Virus record (IMG/VR): IMGVR_UViG_3300017917_001940
Coordinates: 62,001 to 126,000 of that record
Direction: 5' to 3' (one strand)
DNA length: 64,000 bases
Source of the DNA: a virus
This document shows positions 24,264 to 31,782 of this stretch, piece after piece. The notes under the pieces were generated by a model that saw nothing but the letters and a program-made list of their open reading frames with translations, ran no database searches and was not told the origin of the DNA. Both the position numbers and the translations under genes were made by a program. Position 1 is the stretch's first letter; each line of letters starts with the position of its first letter.

Positions 24264-24436
24264 TGATTGGATCGTTTTGGAGAGATGCCAACGGCAAAGA
24301 GTTTACAATTAAATTCGTTGACCACAACATGAATGGATCATGGGTACATTATACTGATCAAGAAGGTCGAGAATACGATTGTTTAGTTGAAGCTTTTAAA
24401 ACACGTTTTACTCCTGTGGAGAATATAAGAAGATGA
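24263..24436 (+). CDS. hypothetical protein, 57 aa
   Basis: A 57-aa protein (starts MIGSFWRDANGKEFTIKFVD) with a small beta-sheet look (W-V-H-Y-T-D-x-E-G). Its ATG overlaps the upstream TAA by one base and its TGA overlaps the next ATG, so it sits in a gap-free run of genes, which supports it. Confidence 0.6.
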   Translation: MIGSFWRDANGKEFTIKFVDHNMNGSWVHYTDQEGREYDCLVEAFKTRFTPVENIRR

Positions 24437-24624
24437 TGAACGAAGAACGTCAATTAGTAGCACAAGCCGTCCTGGCTGGTGACTTGGATGCCGATCAGCT
24501 TACATGGGAAGAAGTTCAAGAAATTGAATTACTAGTAGCTGATTTGGTTGCTGAAAAAACATTGATTGAGCAGGCCAAGTTAGGCAAGAATGTATTTGCC
24601 CACTATTCGGATATCATTCAATGA
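24433..24624 (+). CDS. hypothetical acidic helical protein, 63 aa
   Basis: A 63-aa protein, all helical and acidic. Two consecutive ATG codons (24433 and 24436) overlap the preceding stop; either may be the start. Overlaps the following gene by four bases. Confidence 0.55.
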   Translation: MMNEERQLVAQAVLAGDLDADQLTWEEVQEIELLVADLVAEKTLIEQAKLGKNVFAHYSDIIQ

Positions 24625-24956
24625 ATCATCAGTTTATTGTCATGTGGGATTGTTACGGGCTGGAAGTATGCTGTGATGTAACCGAAGCACAACAACGGGC
24701 AGTTTGGGAAGAACTGCAAGGCAAAGGTGTCAGTGAAAGTGGCATACCAAGTTTAGGTCACCTAACACTTCGTGCTCGCTACAACCCACAGAGACATTAT
24801 GAAATTTACATTATCGAAGCAGTTGAAGGCATTGGTGCTATCGACATTCGACAAATGTTTGAAGAAGATCCACAAGGTGCGGCTGATACAATTCGCCGCT
24901 TAGGTACTTGTGTTTACAGTGACAAGGTTGACAAGGAGAACCGTGTGATTGTATAA
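24621..24956 (+). CDS. hypothetical protein, 111 aa, with sRNA promoter in its 3' end
   Basis: A 111-aa alpha/beta protein (starts MNHQFIVMWDCYGLEVCCDV). Its last 30 bases contain TTGACA and TATAAT boxes (24928-24957) that appear to drive the structured RNA directly downstream; the -10 overlaps the stop codon. Function unknown. Confidence 0.65.
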   Translation: MNHQFIVMWDCYGLEVCCDVTEAQQRAVWEELQGKGVSESGIPSLGHLTLRARYNPQRHYEIYIIEAVEGIGAIDIRQMFEEDPQGAADTIRRLGTCVYSDKVDKENRVIV

Positions 24957-24957
24957 T
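24928..24957 (+). promoter_or_regulatory. sigma70 promoter TTGACA-N18-TATAAT for the RNA gene
   Basis: Both boxes match the consensus exactly: TTGACA (24928-24933), 18-bp spacer, TATAAT (24952-24957). It lies in the 3' end of a coding gene with no gene start downstream for 340 bases, so it most likely drives the RNA at about 24964-25213. Confidence 0.75.
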
Positions 24958-24963
24958 GGTTAC

Positions 24964-25213
24964 TGGTTGCGGAGTAACGCCCGCTAGTCTGACCCGGACG
25001 AAAAGTGGAATGTTAACCACGGGTGGTTCCCGTTTAACCCTAACGGGCGTTGGCAGCACGACAGCGGCCCATGGTGAGGAGCGGATACCTCGTAAGCAGG
25101 CAGTTGGTCTATACTCGACTTTTAGGGCGATAATCCTAGATTGAAGCGGTGAGCTAGACAGCTTGAAGGTGGAAAGATAAATGTAACCGCCGGTGGGTGC
25201 AGAGCACCTTTTT
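24964..25213 (+). ncRNA. candidate structured small RNA, about 250 nt
   Basis: A GC-rich stretch between a consensus promoter (24928) and a terminator (25196-25213). It holds many helices: AACGCCCG (24976-24983) with CGGGCGTT (25044-25051), ACGGG/CCCGT (25019-25033), GAGG/CCTC (25076-25091) and a TTAGG/CCTAG and an AGCT/AGCT hairpin further on. GTTAC/GTAAC (24959-24978) competes with the long-range stem. The only reading frame across it (24956-25144) has no convincing protein features. It matches no tRNA, tmRNA, RNase P or 6S core I know. Just upstream of the helicase/methyltransferase cassette. Confidence 0.65.
25196..25213 (+). terminator. intrinsic terminator of the RNA gene
   Basis: GGTGC (25196-25200), loop AGA, GCACC (25204-25208), five T residues (25209-25213). 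Confidence 0.8.
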
Positions 25214-25215
25214 CT

Positions 25216-25234
25216 TATAAATCAATGACTTAGC
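25216..25234 (+). repeat. copy of the TATAAATCAATGACTTAGC element
   Basis: Exact 19-base match to the copy at 10645-10663; here 7 bp ahead of the -35 at 25242 and directly after the RNA terminator. Confidence 0.75.
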
Positions 25235-25241
25235 TTATTGG

Positions 25242-25270
25242 TTGACCAAAATCACATAGTTTGCTATAAT
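25242..25270 (+). promoter_or_regulatory. early-type promoter TTGACC-N17-TATAAT
   Basis: TTGACC (25242-25247), spacer aaaatcacatagtttgc, TATAAT (25265-25270). It heads the helicase/methyltransferase cassette. Confidence 0.82.
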
Positions 25271-25295
25271 AGCAGTATAGAATAAGGATAAATTA

Positions 25296-27527
25296 ATGGC
25301 AAGAATGATGATTTATACCTGGAATGACCAGGACAATGCACTTGATGAAACAAAGATGGGAGACCACTTTGTGCCGTTTGACTGCACTCTGCAACAGGCA
25401 GAGCAACACACTATTGATTATATTCGAACTCAATTCCCTCGTCGTGCTCGACACTTTAATAGTGGTCGTGTGCTAATGAAAGTTTGGGACGTTAGTGATA
25501 TTGCTCGCAAGTTTAATAAATTTCGCAAGGGCAGTCACATTGACGATTTAATTCGCGAGGCATGTTTGGGGCGGCCAGGTACACAAGGTCGAGAATTCCA
25601 TGCACTGCCATTTGATGATACAAATGCCAAACTTGACAAGTATCTGTATAAAATGGGTACTCCACCACCAGTGGTTTGTTTGACTGCCTGGCAGGCTCGT
25701 AGTGCTGAACGTGTTATTGAAGATATTGCTAATGGTAAGAGAACTATCATGGCTGAGTTATGTGCTCGCTTTGGTAAAACTATTTGGGGTGGTGTATTAA
25801 CTCGCGAAACTAACGCTAATCTTACAGTGGTTGTCAGTTATGTGCTAACCAGCTTTGCCAGTTTTGAAAAAGAATTTGTGGGGTTTAAGCAATTTGCTGA
25901 CTTTGTTAGTGTGGACACCTCCGATCCAGATTATCAACAAGTAATTGATCAAGCACTTGCCGAAAACAAACAGGTAGTAGCATTTTTATCAATGTGTGTA
26001 GGCAGTAAACGTCAACAAAAAATCGACTATTTGTTTGGCTTAGACACAACTCGATTGGTGTTAATTGACGAAGCCGACTTTGGTGTACACAAAGCAGGAC
26101 AAGCCAAACCTTTAGTAGAAGCAAGAGATCCTAACGATGTTATTATTTTGATGACAGGAACTAACGCAGACAAAGCCTCTAGTTACTGGCCTGTGGATTC
26201 TGTTATCAGCGTGGTTTATCCTGAACTGTTAATTGAAAAAAGATTAACTGCCAACACCAAATATACCACTAGCCTCAAGCATTTTAAGATTGATCCTGCT
26301 CGACACAATTTAGTAGTTGATGTAGAATTCTATCAAATGGATTTAAAAAGTGCTGTGGAATTTGCACGAGCAACTGATCCAGAAGCATTTGTTGAAGATG
26401 GTATCTACTTACCCAGTTGGACCAAGTTTGCCGCTAATCCTATTAAAGCCAAGGGTTTCTGGACTCGTATGCTACAGTCGGTATTCCTGGGTCAGCATGG
26501 GTGGGACGAACTCAACGTAGAATACCAGTTTGGAGAAGTCGCCGATCATCGGGTAGCTATGATGTTCTTAAGTGGTAGCATGAGAAATACCAACTTAGAT
26601 ATTGCGGCCAAACTGGCTCAACAGGCATTGCCAGGATATGTTGTAGTACCTATCTACGGCGAAGAGATGACCAATCGTTCAGCAGAGAAAGATGTTAAAG
26701 ATGCTATCGAATTGGCCCGTGAAAAAAATCAAAGCGTATTGTTACTAAGTGCTGGTATGGCTCAGCGTAGTTTTAGCGTAGGGGCAATCACAGAACTTTA
26801 TCTTGCGTATGATGAAGGCGATAACGGTGCCACAATACAAAAAATCAGTCGAGCGTTGACTCCAGAAGAACAAGGTAAAGTTGGTCGTATTGTTAGTTTA
26901 AGTTTTGATCCTAATCGTGATGACAAGTTTGATTCACTGTTGATTGAAACAGCATTAAACTATAAACGTAGCCGTTGTATTAAATCAGCTAAAGAAGCCA
27001 TGCGTGATGTACTACACACAGTAGATATCTTCCGCTGTACAGCCGATGGTTCAATCAAACTAGACGGCGATGATTACTTAGAACAGGCAATTGAACGTAA
27101 AAGCGTCAGCCGAGTGGTAGGTAAAGTTGCAGACATTACTAAATTATCTGTAGCTGAACTAACAGCACTAGCCGACGGTAATGCCAACGCATTTAGAGCC
27201 GCTAAACAACAAGCCGCAGAGCGTGGTAAAACTCGAGCTCGTAGCGTTCCAGGAAGTAAAAATAAAAACAATTCAGAAGAGATGGCCACAGCCAAACTAA
27301 TTGCTCAAGCCCGTGAAGTTATCACAACCATTGTTGAGAATTTGGATATCATTGTGCAAGGAACTGGTAGTCACAACATCAATCGAGCATTTAAACTAAT
27401 TGAAAACAACCCCGAACACCAACAGGCAGTCGCAGAAGAGTTTGGTGTTGAGTTTGAACTAATTAAAGAGCTATTTGATCACGGAGTTATTAACACCGAT
27501 TTGGTCGAATTGCAAGTTGATCATTAA
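25296..27527 (+). CDS. SF2 helicase/translocase, restriction-subunit-like
   Basis: A 743-aa ATPase. Walker A is ELCARFGKT (GKT at 160-162), Walker B is LIDEAD (258-261, DEAD-type), motif III LMTGT (285-289), and a motif V/VI-like segment FSVGAITELYLAYDEGDNG then IQKISRALTP lies at about 495-525. The first 130 residues are a separate domain I cannot assign; the last 80 are helical. It is followed 20 bp later by an adenine methyltransferase, an arrangement like restriction or phage-defence loci. No nuclease motif is recognised in it. Role in modification-linked DNA processing is inference. Confidence 0.82.
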   Translation: MARMMIYTWNDQDNALDETKMGDHFVPFDCTLQQAEQHTIDYIRTQFPRRARHFNSGRVLMKVWDVSDIARKFNKFRKGSHIDDLIREACLGRPGTQGREFHALPFDDTNAKLDKYLYKMGTPPPVVCLTAWQARSAERVIEDIANGKRTIMAELCARFGKTIWGGVLTRETNANLTVVVSYVLTSFASFEKEFVGFKQFADFVSVDTSDPDYQQVIDQALAENKQVVAFLSMCVGSKRQQKIDYLFGLDTTRLVLIDEADFGVHKAGQAKPLVEARDPNDVIILMTGTNADKASSYWPVDSVISVVYPELLIEKRLTANTKYTTSLKHFKIDPARHNLVVDVEFYQMDLKSAVEFARATDPEAFVEDGIYLPSWTKFAANPIKAKGFWTRMLQSVFLGQHGWDELNVEYQFGEVADHRVAMMFLSGSMRNTNLDIAAKLAQQALPGYVVVPIYGEEMTNRSAEKDVKDAIELAREKNQSVLLLSAGMAQRSFSVGAITELYLAYDEGDNGATIQKISRALTPEEQGKVGRIVSLSFDPNRDDKFDSLLIETALNYKRSRCIKSAKEAMRDVLHTVDIFRCTADGSIKLDGDDYLEQAIERKSVSRVVGKVADITKLSVAELTALADGNANAFRAAKQQAAERGKTRARSVPGSKNKNNSEEMATAKLIAQAREVITTIVENLDIIVQGTGSHNINRAFKLIENNPEHQQAVAEEFGVEFELIKELFDHGVINTDLVELQVDH

Positions 27528-27547
27528 CGGTTTATAAAGTAAAATAT

Positions 27548-28768
27548 ATGATTGGTCGTTTAAAATTTGAAATTGATCCGTTGGTTAAAAAAATGATTGA
27601 CAGATTACCAAATGATGTTATTGTCAATGGAACCATATTTGATCCGGCTATCGGTGGAGGACAGTTTGTTCGAGAGATTGAACGACGCAAACGTGCCGCT
27701 GGTAAAACTGATGCCGAGATTGCCTCTACTGTGTTTGGTTTTGAAGAAAATGTTCTGCGAAAAAACTATGCAGTAAATAAGAACAAGTTAGTAGGAACTT
27801 ATAAAGTTGGAAACTTTTTAACCGAGGAAATAAAAATGAAATTTGATGTGATTGTTGGGAATCCTCCATATCAAGATAGTCGTGCACCAACTTTAAAATT
27901 GTGGCATAAGTTTGTTGAAAAAAGTTTTGATTTAATTAATGATGATGGATATCTGGCTTTTGTAACACCTCGTTCTTGGGTTGAGCGTCCTTCTAGTCAA
28001 CTGAGCAATAAAATTGTCAAGGAAGTTTTTGCTAAACATCAGTTGTCATGGTTAGACATCACAGCTAAAGATTACTTTCCAGGCATTGGAGAGAATCCAT
28101 GTTCTTATTGTGTAATCAAAACTAAAAAAACTAGTTTAACAGAAGTAATACTAGCAGACAAAACGGAGATGATTGATTATCACGGTCAAAAAATTCCATT
28201 AGATGAACTAGATCATTATAAAGTATCAATATTTCCTAAACTAACAGGTCAAGGTCATAGGACTCTATTAGATGTTGTGTACAGTGATACTGGTACCGCA
28301 ACCAGCGTCGACGTAATGGTTAATGATGGTGTAATGTGCGATACTCCCCAACCTTCTATTACACATGCTAAGGTTTTTTGGACGGCGGCAAATACTGATA
28401 CCTACTACATGGAACGCAGTAAGATTAAATCTGGTATAAAAGTCATTATCAATAGAAGTGGATACTATTACCACCCAGACTTTCCAACCAAATACATTTT
28501 AATTGACAGCAAGAATGAATATGCTGTGGGTGCTGGTGCGTTTGGAATTTCTTGTAAAAACAAACAAGAAGCTAAAAATTTAGTTTCGTTACTAACTACA
28601 AAACTTTATAGGTGGTTTATTGACAACGAAAAAACCAGTGGATTTAATACCGGCATTACTAAATTGCCGCTACTAGATTTAAACAAGACCTGGACCGACA
28701 GAGAAGTTTTTGATTTGTTTAATATCTCAACCGAAGAAGAAGCGTATATAAATGATTTCTATAGTTGA
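27548..28768 (+). CDS. N6-adenine DNA methyltransferase (Eco57I-like)
   Basis: A 406-aa enzyme with SAM-binding motif I (FDPAIGGGQFVREI, 31-44) and catalytic motif IV NPPY (105-108) in FDVIVGNPPYQD, in the gamma-type order of N6-adenine methyltransferases. The C-terminal half (about 200-400) would be the target-recognition region. It likely protects phage DNA or marks it, together with the helicase upstream and the partial methyltransferase downstream, whose gene it overlaps by 17 bases. Confidence 0.9.
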   Translation: MIGRLKFEIDPLVKKMIDRLPNDVIVNGTIFDPAIGGGQFVREIERRKRAAGKTDAEIASTVFGFEENVLRKNYAVNKNKLVGTYKVGNFLTEEIKMKFDVIVGNPPYQDSRAPTLKLWHKFVEKSFDLINDDGYLAFVTPRSWVERPSSQLSNKIVKEVFAKHQLSWLDITAKDYFPGIGENPCSYCVIKTKKTSLTEVILADKTEMIDYHGQKIPLDELDHYKVSIFPKLTGQGHRTLLDVVYSDTGTATSVDVMVNDGVMCDTPQPSITHAKVFWTAANTDTYYMERSKIKSGIKVIINRSGYYYHPDFPTKYILIDSKNEYAVGAGAFGISCKNKQEAKNLVSLLTTKLYRWFIDNEKTSGFNTGITKLPLLDLNKTWTDREVFDLFNISTEEEAYINDFYS

Positions 28769-29261
28769 TATGATTTCTCATATAAGAGAACGATCATACA
28801 TGAGTGGTGTTGATCGCGACGCGGTGCGGGTAAAAGCGACGGGTGAAGTATTCACGCCAACACCTCTAGTAATAAAAATGTTAGATCGGATGCCTAAAGA
28901 ATTATTTAAAGACCCAACCAAAACATTTTGTGACCCAAGTTGTGGTGATGGCCAGTTCCTTGGTGAAGTACTAATCCGTAAAGTAGAAAACGGCATAGAT
29001 TTTGAAACAGCACTCTCTACAATCTATGGTGTGGATCTCATGGAAGATAACATAAAACTCTGTCAAGACCGTTTGCTTTGTGGTAGAGAAGACCTGCGTC
29101 ACATAGTTGAAAAAAACATTGTATGTGCCGATGCACTGAGATATCACTATAGATTTGATAATTCAGACCCGTACGAAACGGAATATGAATACAGACTAAA
29201 GCAGTTAGGTATTATACCTATGATATCCCAGTATAAAAGCAATACCAAAGTTCCTGCTTAA
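28752..29261 (+). CDS. partial methyltransferase-like protein lacking NPPY
   Basis: A 169-aa protein with the start of a methyltransferase domain: GEVFTPTPLVIKMLDRMP (30-48, the motif X region) and FCDPSCGDGQFLGEV (59-73, motif I), then IYGVDLMEDNIKLCQDRL and IVCADALRY. It stops before any NPP(Y/F) motif, so it should bind SAM but not methylate alone. It could be a regulatory half of the enzyme encoded before it, or a decayed copy. The ATG at 28800 is an alternative start. Confidence 0.75.
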   Translation: MISIVDMISHIRERSYMSGVDRDAVRVKATGEVFTPTPLVIKMLDRMPKELFKDPTKTFCDPSCGDGQFLGEVLIRKVENGIDFETALSTIYGVDLMEDNIKLCQDRLLCGREDLRHIVEKNIVCADALRYHYRFDNSDPYETEYEYRLKQLGIIPMISQYKSNTKVPA

Positions 29262-29272
29262 TAAAAATCCCT

Positions 29273-29290
29273 TATAAATCAACAACTTAG
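29273..29290 (+). repeat. copy of the TATAAATCAAYRACTTAG element
   Basis: TATAAATCAACAACTTAG, 6 bp before the -35 at 29297; fourth member of the set at 10645, 12758 and 25216. Confidence 0.7.
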
Positions 29291-29296
29291 TTCAGG

Positions 29297-29325
29297 TTGA
29301 CCAAAATTGCCCAATTTGCTATACT
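29297..29325 (+). promoter_or_regulatory. early-type promoter TTGACC-N17-TATACT
   Basis: TTGACC (29297-29302), spacer aaaattgcccaatttgc, TATACT (29320-29325). Heads the operon 29355-30470. Confidence 0.8.
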
Positions 29326-29354
29326 ATTATTATAGTTAACACTTTGGAGCGATA

Positions 29355-29684
29355 ATGAAAGAAAAAGAATTAGAAACTAAATCAGCAGGTTACTTTGCTT
29401 ATGCGGCGGCACGTGATGCTCGTATCAAAGCCGTGGCCATGTGGAGTCATTACAAGCCCGAACAGCAAGTTGAGGCTGAGCGTGTAAAGTTGGGTTTGGA
29501 GTTAGTGTATTTCTATAAAAATATCTACATCAGCCCACGCAAGAAGTTTATCACTATCAAAGTGGAAAACGGGCGAGTCAAAGATCCCAAGGGTCTGCGT
29601 TTCCTTGAGGAAGAATGGGAAGCCAAAGGTTACACTAAATCTGTAAGTAATCAAGGCGTTATCTATCATATTCCAAAGGCTTAA
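29355..29684 (+). CDS. hypothetical early protein, 109 aa
   Basis: A 109-aa basic protein (starts MKEKELETKSAGYFAYAAAR). Helix, then a beta hairpin (YISPRKKFITIKVENGRV), then a helix-strand end. Possibly nucleic-acid binding; not recognised. One base separates it from the next gene. Confidence 0.6.
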   Translation: MKEKELETKSAGYFAYAAARDARIKAVAMWSHYKPEQQVEAERVKLGLELVYFYKNIYISPRKKFITIKVENGRVKDPKGLRFLEEEWEAKGYTKSVSNQGVIYHIPKA

Positions 29685-29685
29685 T

Positions 29686-30342
29686 ATGTCTAAAAGGAAT
29701 TTACCAGCACCACTCGATCAAAGCACAGCATGGGCCGCGGCCGCGATTGCGTTCCGTGCTAACGGTGATCAGTATGTCAAGGTAATTGATGCTACAGATG
29801 ATCGTAGGACCAACATTGATCTTGTTTACGAGATTATCAATAGCCCAAATCTGGATGCTACGATCTTGAAGCACGATCACGAGCTGGGTCAGCAGATCCG
29901 TAAGTACATTGGGCTCACAGCCACAGCGGCCGCACTTCGAGGTACACTAGACTCATGGGGTCAAGAAATGGCCCGTGTGAGTCAGTTGGATGAGATTGCC
30001 GCAACTTACGATCTTCATATCATTGCCAGTTTGCCCGCCACTTATCATCGTTACTTACAACGTGAAAAGGTGCATCAACGACTTAACGAGTGTGTGGTAT
30101 TCGCACCCAGGATTGGGGACAAGGTTGAAATCGATTGCGAAGTATTGGAAAGCAAATGGAGCCAGAAATGGTCTACCTACTATATCACAGTGGTAGACAG
30201 CCATAACCATGCGTTCTTCTTTGCTTATCGTAACCAGATCAAACCTGGCACTCGATTTACTGCTCGTGGTACAGTCAAGCGTATCTCTGGTAACCAAATT
30301 CAACTTAACCGTGTTAAAACCGACTTAAACCAGGAGGAATAA
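29686..30342 (+). CDS. protein with C-terminal OB-fold-like domain, 218 aa
   Basis: A 218-aa protein. The first 140 residues are helical and Ala-rich. Residues about 140-212 (IGDKVEIDCEVLESKWSQKW, YYITVVDSHNH, FTARGTVKRISGNQIQLNRV) have the strand order of an OB fold such as those that bind single-stranded DNA. Two perfect GCGGCCGC sites lie in its gene (29737, 29926). An early single-strand-binding or nucleotide-binding role is inference. Confidence 0.6.
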   Translation: MSKRNLPAPLDQSTAWAAAAIAFRANGDQYVKVIDATDDRRTNIDLVYEIINSPNLDATILKHDHELGQQIRKYIGLTATAAALRGTLDSWGQEMARVSQLDEIAATYDLHIIASLPATYHRYLQREKVHQRLNECVVFAPRIGDKVEIDCEVLESKWSQKWSTYYITVVDSHNHAFFFAYRNQIKPGTRFTARGTVKRISGNQIQLNRVKTDLNQEE

Positions 30343-30470
30343 TGAAAAACTTTATCGTAGGTACTGTTTTTGGTATTGTTATTTGTACTATTGGATTTGG
30401 TGGCGTGGCTCGTTTGGTTGACGCTGGAGTAATTAAGGTTCAGGAAGTGGCTAAAAAGGCCACAGAATAA
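30342..30470 (+). CDS. small membrane protein, 42 aa
   Basis: A 42-aa protein with one glycine-rich membrane helix (about 4-22) and a short amphipathic tail. AGGAGG is placed well before the ATG, which overlaps the preceding TAA by one base. Confidence 0.6.
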   Translation: MKNFIVGTVFGIVICTIGFGGVARLVDAGVIKVQEVAKKATE

Positions 30471-30489
30471 CCAAAAGAACATATAATAG

Positions 30490-30518
30490 TTGACAGGAAA
30501 TACCCGTTCAGCTATAAT
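30490..30518 (+). promoter_or_regulatory. early-type promoter TTGACA-N17-TATAAT
   Basis: TTGACA (30490-30495), spacer ggaaatacccgttcagc, TATAAT (30513-30518). Followed by an 80-base leader containing a TATGC/GGCATA inverted repeat. Confidence 0.82.
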
Positions 30519-30604
30519 ATATGTATATGCTAAGAAATTGGCATATTAGTAGTAAAATTAATTTTATTAAACTTGTAAGGCAACTTAAGAAAGGCAACAC
30601 AAAA

Positions 30605-30919
30605 ATGGCAACAGAAAAACTCTTTACAGTAGCAGGCACAGCAAAAAACGCTGATGGTACAGTTAAAGCTCGCTTCGCAAATGACTTGGTAGCTCGTATC
30701 AAGATCTTGAACAAAGCAGGTTGTACTGATATCGATCTCATTGAGCTACCAAAGGCAATGACTAAGTTGGAGGCTTTGCAACATCTTCAGACTCTAGGTA
30801 AGACTGGTGATGCGGCTTATGCAGTAGCCAACAAGTTGGCTGAGAAAACTAAGATCGCCAAGCGTGATCAGGTTAAGATCGCCAGCAAGTCAGAGACTCG
30901 TGTAGCTGACGAAGCCTAA
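30605..30919 (+). CDS. early protein, paralogue of the gene at 10736
   Basis: A 104-aa protein starting MATEKLFTVAGTAKNADGTV (an in-frame ATG at 30521 lies next to the -10 and has no ribosome site). It shares its domain pattern with the N-terminus of the protein at 10736. Own promoter upstream and terminator downstream. Probably abundant; function unknown. Confidence 0.7.
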   Translation: MATEKLFTVAGTAKNADGTVKARFANDLVARIKILNKAGCTDIDLIELPKAMTKLEALQHLQTLGKTGDAAYAVANKLAEKTKIAKRDQVKIASKSETRVADEA

Positions 30920-30985
30920 TTAAGGCAGGGTGGCAGGACGCTGGGTGTAGGCCCAGACTGTAAGTCCACCCAACAGAATTCAACC
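30920..30985 (+). ncRNA. structured stretch, possible RNA element B
   Basis: Nested stems GGGT/ACCC, GGAC/GTCC and TGGG/CCCA at about 30928-30971, with the motif order GGCAG...TGGG...GTAAGTCC also seen at 11404-11515. It lies between the gene at 30605 and its terminator, so it is part of that transcript. Could be a 3' stabiliser or regulatory element. Confidence 0.4.
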
Positions 30986-31018
30986 AAAAGCGGTGTATTT
31001 GATGCACCGCTTTTCCTT
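30986..31018 (+). terminator. intrinsic terminator
   Basis: AAAAGCGGTG (30986-30995) pairs with CACCGCTTTT (31005-31014), 9-nt loop, followed by CCTTTT. Confidence 0.85.
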
Positions 31019-31036
31019 TTGGCATAAATTAGTAGT

Positions 31037-31276
31037 ATGTTAGATGATTTGGAAATCGAATCAACCATTAAATTTGCCATTTATAGTTTAATGTTATGCT
31101 TATATGATTATGGTATGGAGGAAATTCACCTCGGTGGTCTCATGCGACTACTTGGTGTGCCAAATTCCACTGCTGAAAAGTATGACGAAGATATAGTGGT
31201 ACTCGATGATGAGTTTGCAGAATTTGTTTTAGAAATGACCCAAACGGCCAAGCAATCGGGCCAAACACTACATTAA
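31037..31276 (+). CDS. hypothetical acidic protein, 79 aa
   Basis: A 79-aa helical acidic protein (ends FAEFVLEMTQTAKQSGQTLH) with no recognised motif. It follows the terminator at 30986 without an obvious promoter and overlaps the next gene by one base. Confidence 0.6.
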   Translation: MLDDLEIESTIKFAIYSLMLCLYDYGMEEIHLGGLMRLLGVPNSTAEKYDEDIVVLDDEFAEFVLEMTQTAKQSGQTLH

Positions 31277-31524
31277 TGACCATTAGTACTATTAAACACG
31301 GTGAACCTCTATTTGTGGTCATCGTTAGGGACCCTAAGGCTACACCCATGCTTAAAAGTTGGATAGCCGAAAACAAAATCTCTCACGCCCAGGTCAACGA
31401 AAACAAAATGCAGTTATACGATTACCACTCTATGTGTGTATTCAACTTAACTTGGGCTAACGGATGGGCAAATGTTGTTATCTGGGACGCTTGGAACAAG
31501 CGTCACATTCACCAAAATACTTGA
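31276..31524 (+). CDS. hypothetical protein, 82 aa
   Basis: An 82-aa alpha/beta protein (VVIVRDPKATPMLKSWIAEN ... VFNLTWANGWANVVIWDAW). The last codons hold a GACGCTTG/CAAGCGTC hairpin that may stabilise or end the transcript; the promoter at 31521 starts in its stop codon region. Confidence 0.6.
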   Translation: MTISTIKHGEPLFVVIVRDPKATPMLKSWIAENKISHAQVNENKMQLYDYHSMCVFNLTWANGWANVVIWDAWNKRHIHQNT

Positions 31525-31549
31525 CATGACAAAAATATTTGCCTACACT
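31521..31549 (+). promoter_or_regulatory. sigma70-type promoter TTGACA-N17-TACACT
   Basis: TTGACA (31521-31526), 17-bp spacer, TACACT (31544-31549). A TAAATA late-type motif follows at 31561-31566, so the H1-like gene may have both promoter types. Confidence 0.65.
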
Positions 31550-31593
31550 GTATAGTAGTCTAAATATAGACACTATTAGAAAAGGAAATAAAC

Positions 31594-31782
31594 ATGTCAA
31601 CAAATCATGACGCAATCAAAACAGCATTCGAAACATACATCGCTGAGAACGACAAGTTCACAGGCAAGGGTGTAAAAGCATCAGCCGCACGTGCTCGCAA
31701 AGCATTACAAGAAATGTCCAAAGCGATCAAAGAGCGTCGTAAAGAAATCACAGCAGAGAAAGAGGCATTGGCAGCGAAGTAA
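31594..31782 (+). CDS. small basic histone-like protein
   Basis: A 62-aa Lys/Ala-rich helical protein (KGVKASAARARKALQEMSKA, then KERRKEITAEKEALAAK) resembling small phage and bacterial H1-like DNA-binding proteins. AAAGGAAA precedes the ATG. It overlaps the next gene by one base. Likely binds DNA non-specifically; role in nucleoid or virion is not known. Confidence 0.65.
   Translation: MSTNHDAIKTAFETYIAENDKFTGKGVKASAARARKALQEMSKAIKERRKEITAEKEALAAK

Noticed and set aside
24988-25006. Hammerhead-ribozyme core (CTGA...CGAAA)
   Set aside because: The CUGANGA element is incomplete and the needed stems I and III are not seen.
24956-25144. 62-codon open frame across the structured RNA region
   Set aside because: Composition is unlike neighbouring proteins (Thr/Gly-rich, no domain), it has no ribosome site, and the stretch is better explained by promoter, stems and terminator.
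30928-30971. tRNA-Tyr-like anticodon loop (GACTGTAAGTC)
   Set aside because: The flanking stems do not make a cloverleaf and there is no T-arm GTTCRAnnC at the right place.
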